From the NCBI RefSeq assembly GCF_001612885.1, contig NZ_BDBH01000006.1, positions 124,001-188,000 on the forward strand: a DNA stretch of 64,000 nt, written 5' to 3'. Position numbers and translations under genes: made by a program. This document shows positions 44,852-55,033 of the stretch, piece after piece; the stretch's first letter is position 1; each line of letters begins with the position of its first letter. The notes below the pieces were generated by a model. That model was given only the letters and a program-made list of their open reading frames with translations. It was not told the DNA's origin and did not search any database. This DNA is from Nocardia harenae NBRC 108248 (GTDB taxonomy: Bacteria; Actinomycetota; Actinomycetes; Mycobacteriales; Mycobacteriaceae).

Positions 44852-44940
44852 CGGAATGACTCCTTCACGGATGTGGACAGGTTCGTACCGTGCACGATCT
44901 TGCCAGGCTCCGATGCGGCACGGCCGGGGGCCCTCCGTGC

Positions 44941-45525
44941 TCAGTTACCCGTCACGATGACGATCACACCCGGCTCGGAGCCGGAGATTCCGGCGAACCG
45001 CGGCTCCGCGACCGCGCCGATCTCCGCCGCGATGGCCTCGGCGGCCGCCTGCTCGGCCGGCGAATCCCCGTAGAAGACCGTGGTTTTCGGGAGCGTGCCG
45101 CCCGCGTAGTTGCCGGTGGCGACATTGCTCCAGCCATTGGCGCCGAGTTCGCTCGCGGTGCGCCCGGCCAACCCGGCGACCAGGCTGTTGTTCAGCACCC
45201 GGACCGGGACCGCGCGGTTCACCGACGGCGGCGCGGGCGGAGGTGGCGGCGGGGCCGCGGTGGTGGTCTCGACCGCGGTCGGGGTCTCCGGCGGCGTCGA
45301 GGCGGCGCTGGTCGCCACCGCGCTGGTGGTCGCGCGCGAGGTGGCCGCCGCGGTGGTCGTGGGGGCCGCGGTGCTCGTCTCCGTGCCGGGCGCGTCCGAT
45401 GCGCTGGAATCGGAGTCCGACAGCGACATCGCACCCAGCCCGGCGAACACGATGGCCAGGGCGATCAACACCATCGCCAGCGCGCGCAGCGGCGGCCCGC
45501 CGGAGGTGGGATTCGGGTTGCTCAC
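44941..45525 (-). CDS. LytR C-terminal domain (LytR_C/VirR-like) membrane protein
   Basis: 194 residues. A short cytoplasmic tail, one TM helix (ALAMVLIALAIVFAGLGAMS), a long Thr/Ala/Pro linker (about 40-100) and the LytR_C domain beginning VPVRVLNNSLVAGLAGRTAS and ending VIVIVTGN. The M. tuberculosis equivalent is Rv0431 (VirR), a peptidoglycan-linked envelope protein affecting vesicle release. It precedes sodC on the same strand, as in the mycobacterial order. Confidence 0.92.
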   Translation of the reverse strand: MSNPNPTSGGPPLRALAMVLIALAIVFAGLGAMSLSDSDSSASDAPGTETSTAAPTTTAAATSRATTSAVATSAASTPPETPTAVETTTAAPPPPPPAPPSVNRAVPVRVLNNSLVAGLAGRTASELGANGWSNVATGNYAGGTLPKTTVFYGDSPAEQAAAEAIAAEIGAVAEPRFAGISGSEPGVIVIVTGN

Positions 45526-45591
45526 GCCGTCGACCCTAGTCGTTCCGACCGGCGTTCGAGGCCGCTGCCTGCGACACGCGGCACACCCGGC

Positions 45592-45915
45592 TCAGACCTG
45601 AAAACCGAGGCGCCGCGCGGCCCTTGCCTTCTGCCTGCTCGCGCGGAGCCTGCGCAGCCGCTTCACCAGCATCGGGTCGGCGGCGAGCGCCTCCGGGCGG
45701 TCGACGACGGCATTCAGCACCTGGTAGTAGCGGGTGGGGGACATACCGAACAGTTCGCGGATCGCCTCCTCCTTGGCGCCCGCGTACTTCCACCACTGGC
45801 GCTCGAAGGCGAGGATCTCCTGATCGCGCCGGGAGAGGCCGCTTCCGTCCTCGATCACCGGCTCGTCGGCATCCTCCGGGGTACCGGATGGATTCCGGGC
45901 AGCTGCGCTGTCCAT
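45592..45915 (-). CDS. DUF3263-family small protein
   Basis: 107 residues from the ATG at 45915, chosen for the GAGGGAGCG before it; an ATG at 45939 would add eight residues. The domain begins [20 protein letters not shown] and continues [20 protein letters not shown], a helix-turn-helix-like element. The family (Rv0430 in mycobacteria) always precedes the LytR_C gene in this region. Function unknown; DNA binding is a guess from the helical pattern and the basic C-terminus ([18 protein letters not shown]). Confidence 0.9.
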   Translation of the reverse strand: MDSAAARNPSGTPEDADEPVIEDGSGLSRRDQEILAFERQWWKYAGAKEEAIRELFGMSPTRYYQVLNAVVDRPEALAADPMLVKRLRRLRASRQKARAARRLGFQV

Positions 45916-46042
45916 CTCGCTCCCTCGCCGAGTTCCCATCACGTGCTGGTCCGACCGAATCATTGAACCACGGGCCACGGACGGATTCCGGCCGAGCACC
46001 CGGCGTGTTCCCTGCCTTCGGCGTAACGGCAATAATTGCCGC

Positions 46043-46630
46043 ATGGCAATCCTCCCGATCGTGATCGTCGGCGACCCGGTGCTGCACAACCCGACCGAAA
46101 AGGTCACCGAGGCGCCGGAGGAGCTGGCGCCGCTGATCGCCGACATGTACGAGACCCTGGACGCCGCCAACGGCGTCGGGCTCGCGGCCAACCAGGTGGG
46201 GGTGGCCAAGCGGCTCTTCGTCTACGACTGCCCGGACCGGGGCGCCGACGGCAGCACCGTGCGGCGCAGGGGCGCCGTGGTGAACCCGATCCTGGAGACC
46301 TCCGCGCTGCCGGAGACCATGCCCGATCCGGACGACGACGACGAGGGCTGCCTCTCCGTCCCCGGCGAGCAGTACCCCACCGGCCGCGCCGACTGGGCCA
46401 GGGTCACCGGCACCGACGAGAAGGGCGAGCCGGTCGAGCTGGAGGGGCACGGGTTCTTCGCCCGCATGCTGCAGCACGAGGTCGGCCACCTGGACGGCTT
46501 CCTCTACGTGGACGTGCTGATCGGCAGGCACGCCCGCGCCGCCAAGAAGGCGATCAAGCGGAACGGCTGGGGCACACCGGGGTTGAGCTGGCTGCCGGGT
46601 ACGGTGCCGGACCCGTTCGGGCACGACTGA
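46043..46630 (+). CDS. def: Peptide deformylase
   Basis: 195 residues. All three motifs are present: [19 protein letters not shown] with the metal Cys, and QHEVGHLDG with the HExxH metal ligands and catalytic Glu. It removes the formyl group from nascent proteins. Divergent from the DUF3263 gene across 127 nt. The stop shares an A with the ATG of the GNAT gene (TGATG), so they are coupled. Confidence 0.97.
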   Translation: MAILPIVIVGDPVLHNPTEKVTEAPEELAPLIADMYETLDAANGVGLAANQVGVAKRLFVYDCPDRGADGSTVRRRGAVVNPILETSALPETMPDPDDDDEGCLSVPGEQYPTGRADWARVTGTDEKGEPVELEGHGFFARMLQHEVGHLDGFLYVDVLIGRHARAAKKAIKRNGWGTPGLSWLPGTVPDPFGHD

Positions 46631-47616
46631 TGAGTATCGAACCGCAGCCGGCGGAGCGGCTTCCCGCCGTCGGCGATCGGGTGGTGATGCGGTACCGGCT
46701 GCCGGAGGGGTATCCGCAGCCGCTCACCGATGTGCTCGGCGAGCTGGTCTCGGTGCACCCGCCGACCGTGCGCACCGGCGACGGCGCGCTCGTCGAGGTG
46801 GCGCCGGACAAGATCGTCGCGCTGCGGGTGGTCCCGGCGCGGCCCATCCGCACCTCGGAGATCAGGGCACTGGAGCACGCGGGCGCGGCGGGCTGGCCCG
46901 GGGTCGAGCAGACCTGGCTGGACGGCTGGCTGCTGCGCGCGGGCCACGGCTACACGCACCGCGCCAATTCCGCGCTGCCGCTCGGCGACGCGAGCGGCCC
47001 GGCGATCGTCGGCAAGGACACCCTGTACCGGATCGGCGCCTGGTACACCGAGCACGGCCTGCCGGTGCAGCTCTGCCTGCCGGACCGGCTGGCCGCTACC
47101 CCACCCGGCTGGCACACCTGGAACGAGACGGTGGTGCTCGGCATCGATATCGAGACCATGGTGCTGCCGCAGGGGCCGTCCATGGTGCGCATCTCGCCCG
47201 CGCCCTCGCAGGCCTGGCTGGAGCTGTACCGGTACCGCGGCGGCATCCCCGACCCGGTCGCCACGCCGCCGCCGCGGCCGGCGCCGGATGTGCTCAATGC
47301 CGTGCGGGACGGTTCGCTCGGCTTCGCCGTGCTCGGCGTCCCGCAGCCGATCGCGGTGGCCCGCGCCGCCGTCACCACCGCGCCGGACGGGCGGCGCTGG
47401 GCGGGGCTCTCCTGCGTCGCGGTCGCCACCGAGCACCGGCGGCACGGGCTCGGCGCGCTGATCTGCGCGGAGCTGCTGCGCTGGGGGCAGGAGCGCGGGG
47501 CTGGGTATGCCTACGTCCAGGTGGCCGCGGACAACCCCGAGGGGCTCGGGCTGTTCCGGGAGATGGGGTTCGTGGAGCACCACCGCTACCGATACGCCGC
47601 GCCGCGGCACAGCTGA
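46630..47616 (+). CDS. GNAT-family N-acetyltransferase
   Basis: 328 residues. The N-terminal 70 residues form a separate small beta-rich domain (VVMRYRLPEGYPQPLTDVLG). The C-terminal GNAT fold has the acetyl-CoA pyrophosphate-binding pattern VATEHRRHGLGALICAELLR and the last strand AADNPEGLGLFREMGFVEHH. The mycobacterial homologue in the same place is Rv0428c. Substrate unknown. Start overlaps def by one base, and xthA follows after 10 nt, making def-GNAT-xthA a likely operon. Confidence 0.92.
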   Translation: MSIEPQPAERLPAVGDRVVMRYRLPEGYPQPLTDVLGELVSVHPPTVRTGDGALVEVAPDKIVALRVVPARPIRTSEIRALEHAGAAGWPGVEQTWLDGWLLRAGHGYTHRANSALPLGDASGPAIVGKDTLYRIGAWYTEHGLPVQLCLPDRLAATPPGWHTWNETVVLGIDIETMVLPQGPSMVRISPAPSQAWLELYRYRGGIPDPVATPPPRPAPDVLNAVRDGSLGFAVLGVPQPIAVARAAVTTAPDGRRWAGLSCVAVATEHRRHGLGALICAELLRWGQERGAGYAYVQVAADNPEGLGLFREMGFVEHHRYRYAAPRHS

Positions 47617-47626
47617 GAGGGGCCTC

Positions 47627-48442
47627 GTGCGGCTCGCGACCTGGAACGTCAACTCCATCCGCTCCCGGATCGACCGGGTCATCGATTTCCTGGACCGGCA
47701 GGACGTGGACGTCCTCGCCATCCAGGAGACCAAGTGCCGGGACGACCAGTTCCCGTTCGAGCGGTTCGACGCGGCCGGGTACGAGGTGGCGCACCTGGGC
47801 GTGAACCAGTGGAACGGCGTGGCCATCGCCTCCCGGATCGGGCTGGCCGACGTCGAGGCGGCCTTTCCCGGGCAGCCGGGGTTCGACCGGGACGCCGGTG
47901 CGGCATTGCTCGCGGCGCCCGTTGTGGACCCGCGGGCGCTCGGCGCGACCTGCGGCGGGGTCCGGGTGTGGAGCCTGTACGTGCCGAACGGGCGAGCGCT
48001 GGACGACCCGCACTACCGCTACAAGCTGGAGTGGCTCGCGGCGCTGCGGCAGACCGGCGAGCAATGGCTGACCGCCGACCCGGCGGCGAAGATCGCGCTG
48101 GCCGGTGACTGGAATATCGCCCCGACCGACGACGACGTCTGGTCGCCGGAGTACTTCGCGAACAAGACGCACACCTCGCAGCCGGAGCGGGACGCCTTCG
48201 CCGCCATCGTCGAGACCGGGTACGCCGACGTCATGCGGCCCTTCGCGCCGGGGCCGGGCGTCTACACCTACTGGGACTACACGCAGCTGCGCTTCGCCAG
48301 GAAGGAGGGCATGCGGATCGATTTCGTGCTGGCCTCCCCCGCGCTCGCGGCCGGGGTCACCGACGCGGTGGTGGATCGCCAGGAGCGCAAGGGCAAGGGC
48401 GCCAGCGACCACGCGCCGGTCATCGCGGAGTTCACCGACTGA
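47627..48442 (+). CDS. xthA: Exodeoxyribonuclease III
   Basis: 271 residues from the GTG at 47627 (VRLATWNVNSIRSRIDRVID). Catalytic motifs are ATWNVNS, AIQETKCRD (metal Glu), VPNGRALDDPHY, AGDWNIAPTDDDV and SDHAPV (catalytic Asp-His). It is the class II AP endonuclease/3'-5' exonuclease of base excision repair. A ribosome binding site GAGAGGGG precedes the GTG. A hairpin with T's follows the stop. Confidence 0.96.
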   Translation: MRLATWNVNSIRSRIDRVIDFLDRQDVDVLAIQETKCRDDQFPFERFDAAGYEVAHLGVNQWNGVAIASRIGLADVEAAFPGQPGFDRDAGAALLAAPVVDPRALGATCGGVRVWSLYVPNGRALDDPHYRYKLEWLAALRQTGEQWLTADPAAKIALAGDWNIAPTDDDVWSPEYFANKTHTSQPERDAFAAIVETGYADVMRPFAPGPGVYTYWDYTQLRFARKEGMRIDFVLASPALAAGVTDAVVDRQERKGKGASDHAPVIAEFTD

Positions 48443-48446
48443 GATC

Positions 48447-48466
48447 AACGCTGGTAGGAGCGTTTT
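48447..48466 (+). terminator. Terminator after xthA
   Basis: AACGCT (48447) pairs with AGCGTT (48459) and is followed by TT, 5 nt past the xthA stop. Confidence 0.6.
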
Positions 48467-48533
48467 CCGGTAAAACCGTCCATATGGTCTTGTTCCGCCA
48501 CGTGGCGAGTCCACGCTGCTAGGGTTACCGGCC

Positions 48534-49160
48534 ATGGGTAGTGAGCCGGCCGTCCGGCCGCGGCAGCGGGCACAGCATCTCGGCCCGCAGCGCAGGCGGC
48601 CACAGGTGCTCGACACCGCGCTCACCCTCGCGGTCTCCGAGGGGCTCTCCGCCGTCACCATGGCCTCGATCGCCGACCGCATGCGGGTCACCCGCCCGGT
48701 GGTGTACGCCTGCTTCGCGGACCGGGTGCAGCTGATCGACGCGCTGCGCAGGCGCGAGGAGAACTACCTGATCCACGACCTGCTTGCCACGCTCCCCACC
48801 CGCGACCTCGGCGAGGACGACACCGCGCTGGTCGCCAGCTTCCGCACGCTGCTCGGCCTCACCGCCGCCCGCCCGGAGTCCTGGCGCTTCCTGGCCGAGA
48901 CCCCGGACCCGGTGATCTCCGAGGAGTTCGGCCGGGGCAGGCGGCTCGCGGTGAGCCGCTGCACCGCCCTGCTGCGCGGCTCCATGGCCGGCTGGGGCAC
49001 CGCCGGCGCCGAGCGCAAGCTGCCGGTGCTGGTCGACCAGTGGCTGGCCGCGGGCGAGGGGGCGGTGCAGACGCTGATGGCGGGCAATGCCGACTGGACA
49101 CCGCAGGATCTCGGCGAATTCGTCGGCGGGCAGGTGTTCCGGATGCTGCGGGACGCGTAG
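48534..49160 (+). CDS. TetR-family transcriptional regulator
   Basis: 208 residues. HTH: VLDTALTLAVSEGLSAVTMA with SIADRMRVTRPVVYACFADR. The effector domain carries no named signature (TPDPVISEEFGRGRRLAVSR). It sits between xthA and the thiC riboswitch on the same strand, 37 nt before the aptamer, so whether it regulates thiC is open. Confidence 0.85.
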   Translation: MGSEPAVRPRQRAQHLGPQRRRPQVLDTALTLAVSEGLSAVTMASIADRMRVTRPVVYACFADRVQLIDALRRREENYLIHDLLATLPTRDLGEDDTALVASFRTLLGLTAARPESWRFLAETPDPVISEEFGRGRRLAVSRCTALLRGSMAGWGTAGAERKLPVLVDQWLAAGEGAVQTLMAGNADWTPQDLGEFVGGQVFRMLRDA

Positions 49161-49197
49161 CGAGTAGGGTCGGCCGCGCACAACTTCATCGTCGATA

Positions 49198-50912
<1,715 letters not shown>

Positions 50913-51099
50913 GGCGGTTCGGTGCCCGCACCTGCGGAGCGCCGAGGGGCAGCGCGCTCACGGGTTCGAGGACAGCGGGCGCCGAGCACGATCCGTCCAG
51001 CGGATCCGACGGTATCGAGCGCGGGCGCGGGATGGCGCCGGCTCCGTACGCCTCGATCATTGCGCCGACGACCATATTCCCCTCCGCCCCCGGGTACCT

Positions 51100-51136
51100 T
51101 TCGAAAATCTCTGCACCGGGTGCAGAGATTTTCGAA
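51100..51136. promoter_or_regulatory. 37-nt perfect inverted repeat upstream of a decayed TetR gene
   Basis: Arms of 18 bp (TTCGAAAATCTCTGCACC and its complement) flank a single G. It lies 36 nt before the start of the TetR pseudogene and 187 nt after thiC. It is AT-rich within very GC-rich DNA and has no T-run, so an operator is more likely than a terminator. From 50913 to 51099 nothing else is evident. Confidence 0.7.
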
Positions 51137-51171
51137 TCACCCACCCCTCTCCGCCTCGGTAGGTTGAACCC

Positions 51172-51506
51172 GTGCCCGGACTCCGCGAGCGAACGAAACA
51201 GCTGACCAGGCAGTCGATCGCGGAGACGGCGATACGGCTGTTCCTCGACAGCGGCTACGACCGGACTGCGATGACCGCGATCGCGAAGGCCGCTGAGGTG
51301 TCGCGGCGAACCCTGTTCGACTACTTCCCGCGCGGCTCGCGGCCGGGCAGATCACCGCGGTGCAGCAGGTCCTGGCCGAGGACAATCGACGGCACCTCGC
51401 CGGGGGAATCTCGGCGGCCGATCGCTACCGCGGCGCCCGTGCCGACGCCGAAACGGCATTCACCCTCCTGCGCCACGGCCTGCGCGGGGCAGAATCGGGA
51501 TCATGA
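51172..51506 (+). pseudogene. TetR-family regulator gene with internal deletion and frameshift
   Basis: From the GTG at 51172 the N-terminal HTH is intact (RERTKQLTRQSIAETAIRLF through AEVSRRTLFDYFP). At about 51335 the frame changes. In the frame starting 51336 the translation reads AAGQITAVQQVLAEDNRRHL and ends RADAETAFTLLRHGLRG, typical of the C-terminal end of TetR proteins, to a TGA at 51504. Roughly 80-90 residues of the ligand-binding core are missing. The old C-terminal frame overlaps the thioesterase ATG by ATGA, showing the two genes were once coupled. Confidence 0.7.
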
Positions 51507-52297
51507 CCGACGCCTTCTACCTTCCCGACCCGGACGACGAGCAGCGCTACCACTCGACCGAGCTGACCCGCGGCCCGTGGTCCCCGGACGCGCAGCACGC
51601 GGGCCCGCCATCGGCCCTGCTCGGGCATGTGCTGGAGCGGTGCGAGCCGAAGCCGGGGTTCCAGATCGGGCGGGTCGCGGTGGAGATCCTCGGGCCGGTG
51701 CCGCTGGCGCCGCTCACCGCGAAGGCGCGGCTGGTGCGACCGGGGCGCAGCGTGGAGCTGCTCGAGGCCACGCTCGAGTCGGAGCGCGGGCCGGTGATGC
51801 GGGCCAATGCCTGGCGCTTCAAGCTGGCCGAGCCGGAGCTGGAGCTGCCCGCCGAGATCCTGCCGACCGGCACCCGCCCCGGCCCGGAGCAGGCGCCGGA
51901 GCCGGAGCGCTTCCCCTCGACGCAGCCGGTCGGGTTCCACACCGGTATCGAGTACCGGTTCGCGGCCGGTTCGTTCGCGACGCCGGGGCCCGCGGTGTGC
52001 TGGATCCGGCTCAGGTACCCGATCGTCGCGGGCAGCACGCCGAGCCCGCTGGAGCGCACCCTGGCCGCCGCCGACTCCGGCAACGGGGTCAGCGCCGTCC
52101 TGGACTGGAGCTCCTACCTCTTCATCAACACCGACCTCACCGTCACCCTGCACCGCCAACCGGTGGGCGAATGGGTCTGCCTCGACGCCGTCACCCTCCC
52201 CCAGCGCCACGGCATCGGCCTCGCCGAATCCGCCCTCTTCGACGAGAAGGGCCCCCTCGGCCGCAGCACCCAAACCCTCTACCTCGGCCGCCGCTGA
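51503..52297 (+). CDS. Acyl-CoA thioesterase-like protein (double hotdog)
   Basis: 264 residues. Hotdog-fold features are GPPSALLGHVLERCEPKPGF at the N-terminal half and SAVLDWSSYLFINTDLTV in the C-terminal half, as in TesB/thioesterase-like superfamily 4HBT_3 proteins. It probably hydrolyses acyl-CoA. Its start overlaps the remains of the TetR gene; that regulator's loss may leave it constitutively expressed. Confidence 0.85.
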   Translation: MTDAFYLPDPDDEQRYHSTELTRGPWSPDAQHAGPPSALLGHVLERCEPKPGFQIGRVAVEILGPVPLAPLTAKARLVRPGRSVELLEATLESERGPVMRANAWRFKLAEPELELPAEILPTGTRPGPEQAPEPERFPSTQPVGFHTGIEYRFAAGSFATPGPAVCWIRLRYPIVAGSTPSPLERTLAAADSGNGVSAVLDWSSYLFINTDLTVTLHRQPVGEWVCLDAVTLPQRHGIGLAESALFDEKGPLGRSTQTLYLGRR

Positions 52298-52390
52298 CGG
52301 TCCACCGCGTCCGGCGATACTCGCACCGCCCCGGCGAGTTCGGGGAGTTCGGGGAGTACGCCGCCACCTACCGCTGACCGCCCGCGGCGC

Positions 52391-52837
52391 CTACGCCCCG
52401 CCGCCGCGGGCGGAGATCTGCTGCACCGCCCAACTGTTGCCGTCCGGGTCGTCGAAGAAGAAGAACCCGACATTGTCCAGCGGGTCCGGCACCTCGCGCG
52501 GATTCACCCCGACCACCTGAACATCCGAGACCGCGACCCCGCGCTCCACCAGCTCGGCGTGCGCCGCCCTGACATCCGGCACCACCAGCTGCAGCCCCTT
52601 GAGCGAGCCGGGCACCATCTCCGGCACCGCCCCGCTGCCGATCACGATCGAGCACCCCGACCCGGGCGGGGTGAGCTGCACGATCCGGATCGCCTCGCCG
52701 TCCGGCGCCTGCCCGATGGTGTCGTGGTCGATATCGAACCCGACCCCTTCGGAGTAGAAACGCTTGGCCCGGTCGATATCGGACACCGGGACGACGACGA
52801 CCTCGAGGGTCCACTTCACCGGCGGCACTCCCTTCAC
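52391..52837 (-). CDS. VOC-superfamily (glyoxalase-like) protein
   Basis: 148 residues with one VOC domain: VVVPVSDIDRAKRFYSEGVG, VVPDVRAAHAELVERGV and the end FFFDDPDGNSWAVQQI. GSGCSIVIGSG is a typical mid-strand. No substrate can be told. It lies next to and divergent from the NAD(P)-binding gene. Confidence 0.85.
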   Translation of the reverse strand: MKGVPPVKWTLEVVVVPVSDIDRAKRFYSEGVGFDIDHDTIGQAPDGEAIRIVQLTPPGSGCSIVIGSGAVPEMVPGSLKGLQLVVPDVRAAHAELVERGVAVSDVQVVGVNPREVPDPLDNVGFFFFDDPDGNSWAVQQISARGGGA

Positions 52838-52917
52838 TCGATTGGTGCCGCCGACGGTACTGGAGCACCGCGCATGTTTCCGAGACGCAGGGCGCGGTTT
52901 TCGGAGCGACCGGAACG

Positions 52918-53511
52918 GTGGGCAGGCTGGTGGTCGAGCAGGGCCTGGAGCGCGACCACGAGATCACCGCCTGCACCCGCGATGCGGCGGGCGTCGGCGC
53001 CCCGCACCCGAGCCTGCGGGTGGTCACCGGCGATGTCCTGGATGTGACCGCGGTGCAGCGCGCGGTGGCCGGGCAGGACGCGGTGATCGTCGTGCTCGGC
53101 AACGGCCGCAAGGGGGTCGTCCGCGCCGATGGCACCCGCACGGTCATGGCGGCCATGCGCCGCACCGGGGTCGAACGGCTGGTCTGCCAGACCACGCTGG
53201 GGGCGGGCGACAGCAGGGCGAACCTCAACTTCCTCTGGAAGTACGTCATGTTCGGGCTGCTGCTCCGCCCCGCCTACGCCGACCACCAGCTCCAGGAGCG
53301 GTACGTCCGGGAGGCGACCGACCTGCGCTGGACCCTGGTGCGGCCGAGCGCCTTCACCGACGGCCCCGCCACCGGCACCTTCCAGCGCGGTTTCGGGGCC
53401 GACGTATCGGGGCTGGCGCTGAAGATCTCCAGGGCCGATATCGCCGGCTTCCTGCTGGACCAGGTCACCGACGAGACCTACTTGAATCGGGCCGTCGGGA
53501 TCTCGGACTAG
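52918..53511 (+). CDS. NAD(P)H-binding (SDR-a5-like) protein with a damaged 5' end
   Basis: The only usable start in frame is the GTG at 52918, giving 197 residues. The frame, however, continues upstream as AVFGATGTVGR (from about 52894), the Rossmann nucleotide-binding loop, with no ATG/GTG/TTG before it. An ATG at 52874 is in another frame. So the protein either lost its start by a small indel or begins after its own cofactor loop. The rest is normal: VTGDVLDVTAVQRAVAGQDA, LVCQTTLGAGDS, LRWTLVRPSAFTDG. Its TAG stop and the stop of the convergent gene share CTAG. Confidence 0.65.
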   Translation: MGRLVVEQGLERDHEITACTRDAAGVGAPHPSLRVVTGDVLDVTAVQRAVAGQDAVIVVLGNGRKGVVRADGTRTVMAAMRRTGVERLVCQTTLGAGDSRANLNFLWKYVMFGLLLRPAYADHQLQERYVREATDLRWTLVRPSAFTDGPATGTFQRGFGADVSGLALKISRADIAGFLLDQVTDETYLNRAVGISD

Positions 53512-54872
53512 CCGAGCGCGTGGTTCGCCACGAAGGCCGCGCCCGGCGCGACCGCGTCCCTGACCCGGCAGAGGCGGGCCCAATCCTCGCCGTCGTAGAG
53601 CCTGCCCGACTCCACCCGGTTCTCCGCGAAGGTCGGGATCAGGTTCGGCCGCGACCAGGCGGACATCGCCCTGACCACGCCGAACGCCGCCGCCCGGCCG
53701 GCGACCGCGGCCTGCGGGGTCGGCGCGACCGCCACCGCGAGCAGCGCGAACTCGCCGGGCACGTGGGCGAGCGCGCCGCCGTCGACGGCGGGCCTGCCGA
53801 GCGCGCCGCCCAGGTGCCGCAGCTCGGCGAACATGAGGCCGTGCGCGACGCCGTCGCCGACCTGATCCAGGAACGCCGAGACGGCGGCGGCGTCGAGCGG
53901 GCCGAGCACGCTGTGGTCGCCGACGCACGGGGTCGGGGCGGGCGGGTCCATGTGCGTGAAGAGCAGCTGCGCGGCGGGGATGCGGGCGAAGGTGTCCAGC
54001 TCGGGGGCGAGCGCGCGCAGCGGGGCGAGCACCGCGGCGGCGGTGTCGTCGTCGGCGAGCACGGCGCCGTCGATGATCACCAGGTCGCGGCCGGCGAGGA
54101 ACGGCGGCAGCTCGGGCAGCGGCGGGAAGCTCATGATCCGCAGCGAGGTGGTCGCGGACTCCGGGGCGCTGCGGCTCCACTCGGCGTAGGCGGTGACCAC
54201 CTCGGCGGCCATGGCCCGATCCCAGAGCAGCATGCCGGCGAAGACGTCGGCGTAGGGCAGCAGCTCGAATTCGACGGCCACCACGACGCCGAAGTTGCCG
54301 CCGCCGCCGCGGATCGCCCAGAAGAGGTCGGGGTGCTCGGTCGCGGTCGCCCGCACCAGGGTGCCGTCGTGCAGCACCACCTCGGCGGCGCGCACCGAGG
54401 TGGCCGCGATGCCGTGCCTGCGGGCGTAGAAGGAGAGCCCGCCGCCGAGCAGGTAGCCGATCACCCCGACGTCGGGGGCGCTGCCGTGCAGCGCGGTCAG
54501 CCCGTGCGCGGCAGCGGCCTCGATCACCTGCTGCCACTGCGTGCCGCCGAGCACCCGCGCCACCCGCGCGGCCGGGTCGATGGTGACGCCGGTGAACTCG
54601 GTGAGCCGGAGCAGCAGCACATCGTCGAGTCGGCGCTCGCCGAGCGGGGTGGCGCCGTGCCCGGTGCTCTGCGGCGCCACCCGCAGCCCGGCCGCCCCGG
54701 CGGCGCGGACCAGCCCGGCCACCTCCTCGACGCTGCGCGGCAGCGCGACGGCGGCGGGCCGCAGGTCGACGGCGAGGTTCCACGGGGTGCGGGCGGCGTC
54801 GTAGCCGGGCTCACCGGGCAGGTGCAGCTCGCCGTGGCCGCGGAGCGAGTCGAGCGGGAGGGTGCTGGTCAT
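53508..54872 (-). CDS. FAD-binding PCMH/BBE-type oxidoreductase
   Basis: 454 residues from the ATG at 54872 (MTSTLPLDSLRGHGE). The FAD domain has VAPQSTGHGATPLG (the His usually bonded covalently to FAD), VGVIGYLLGGGLSFYARRHG and AIRGGGGNFGVVV. The C-terminal BBE motif is RLYDGEDWARLCRVRDAVAP. Such enzymes oxidise alcohols or sugars with O2. It is divergent from the LuxR gene across 161 nt with a 14-bp inverted repeat. Confidence 0.92.
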   Translation of the reverse strand: MTSTLPLDSLRGHGELHLPGEPGYDAARTPWNLAVDLRPAAVALPRSVEEVAGLVRAAGAAGLRVAPQSTGHGATPLGERRLDDVLLLRLTEFTGVTIDPAARVARVLGGTQWQQVIEAAAAHGLTALHGSAPDVGVIGYLLGGGLSFYARRHGIAATSVRAAEVVLHDGTLVRATATEHPDLFWAIRGGGGNFGVVVAVEFELLPYADVFAGMLLWDRAMAAEVVTAYAEWSRSAPESATTSLRIMSFPPLPELPPFLAGRDLVIIDGAVLADDDTAAAVLAPLRALAPELDTFARIPAAQLLFTHMDPPAPTPCVGDHSVLGPLDAAAVSAFLDQVGDGVAHGLMFAELRHLGGALGRPAVDGGALAHVPGEFALLAVAVAPTPQAAVAGRAAAFGVVRAMSAWSRPNLIPTFAENRVESGRLYDGEDWARLCRVRDAVAPGAAFVANHALG

Positions 54873-54983
54873 GGTCGGGCCTTTCGATCGGTGCGATGCG
54901 ACCAACTCTGCGAGCCGCGAGCGGCCGGGAACATCCCGGACGACCGGGGAGAACCGACCCGTAGGTTCTGGTGGGTACCGGTC

Positions 54984-54997
54984 CCCAGAGATCTGGG
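54984..54997. promoter_or_regulatory. Short inverted repeat between the flavoprotein and LuxR genes
   Basis: CCCAGA-GA-TCTGGG, perfect 6-bp arms, near the middle of the divergent interval, a reasonable LuxR site. Confidence 0.4.
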
Positions 54998-55033
54998 ATA
55001 GCGCAGGTCGCAGCGGTACCGCACACTGATTCC

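Noticed and set aside
51100..51136. Rho-independent terminator for thiC
   Set aside because: Perfect inverted repeat but nearly 190 nt past thiC and no T-run; its place just before a TetR start fits an operator better.
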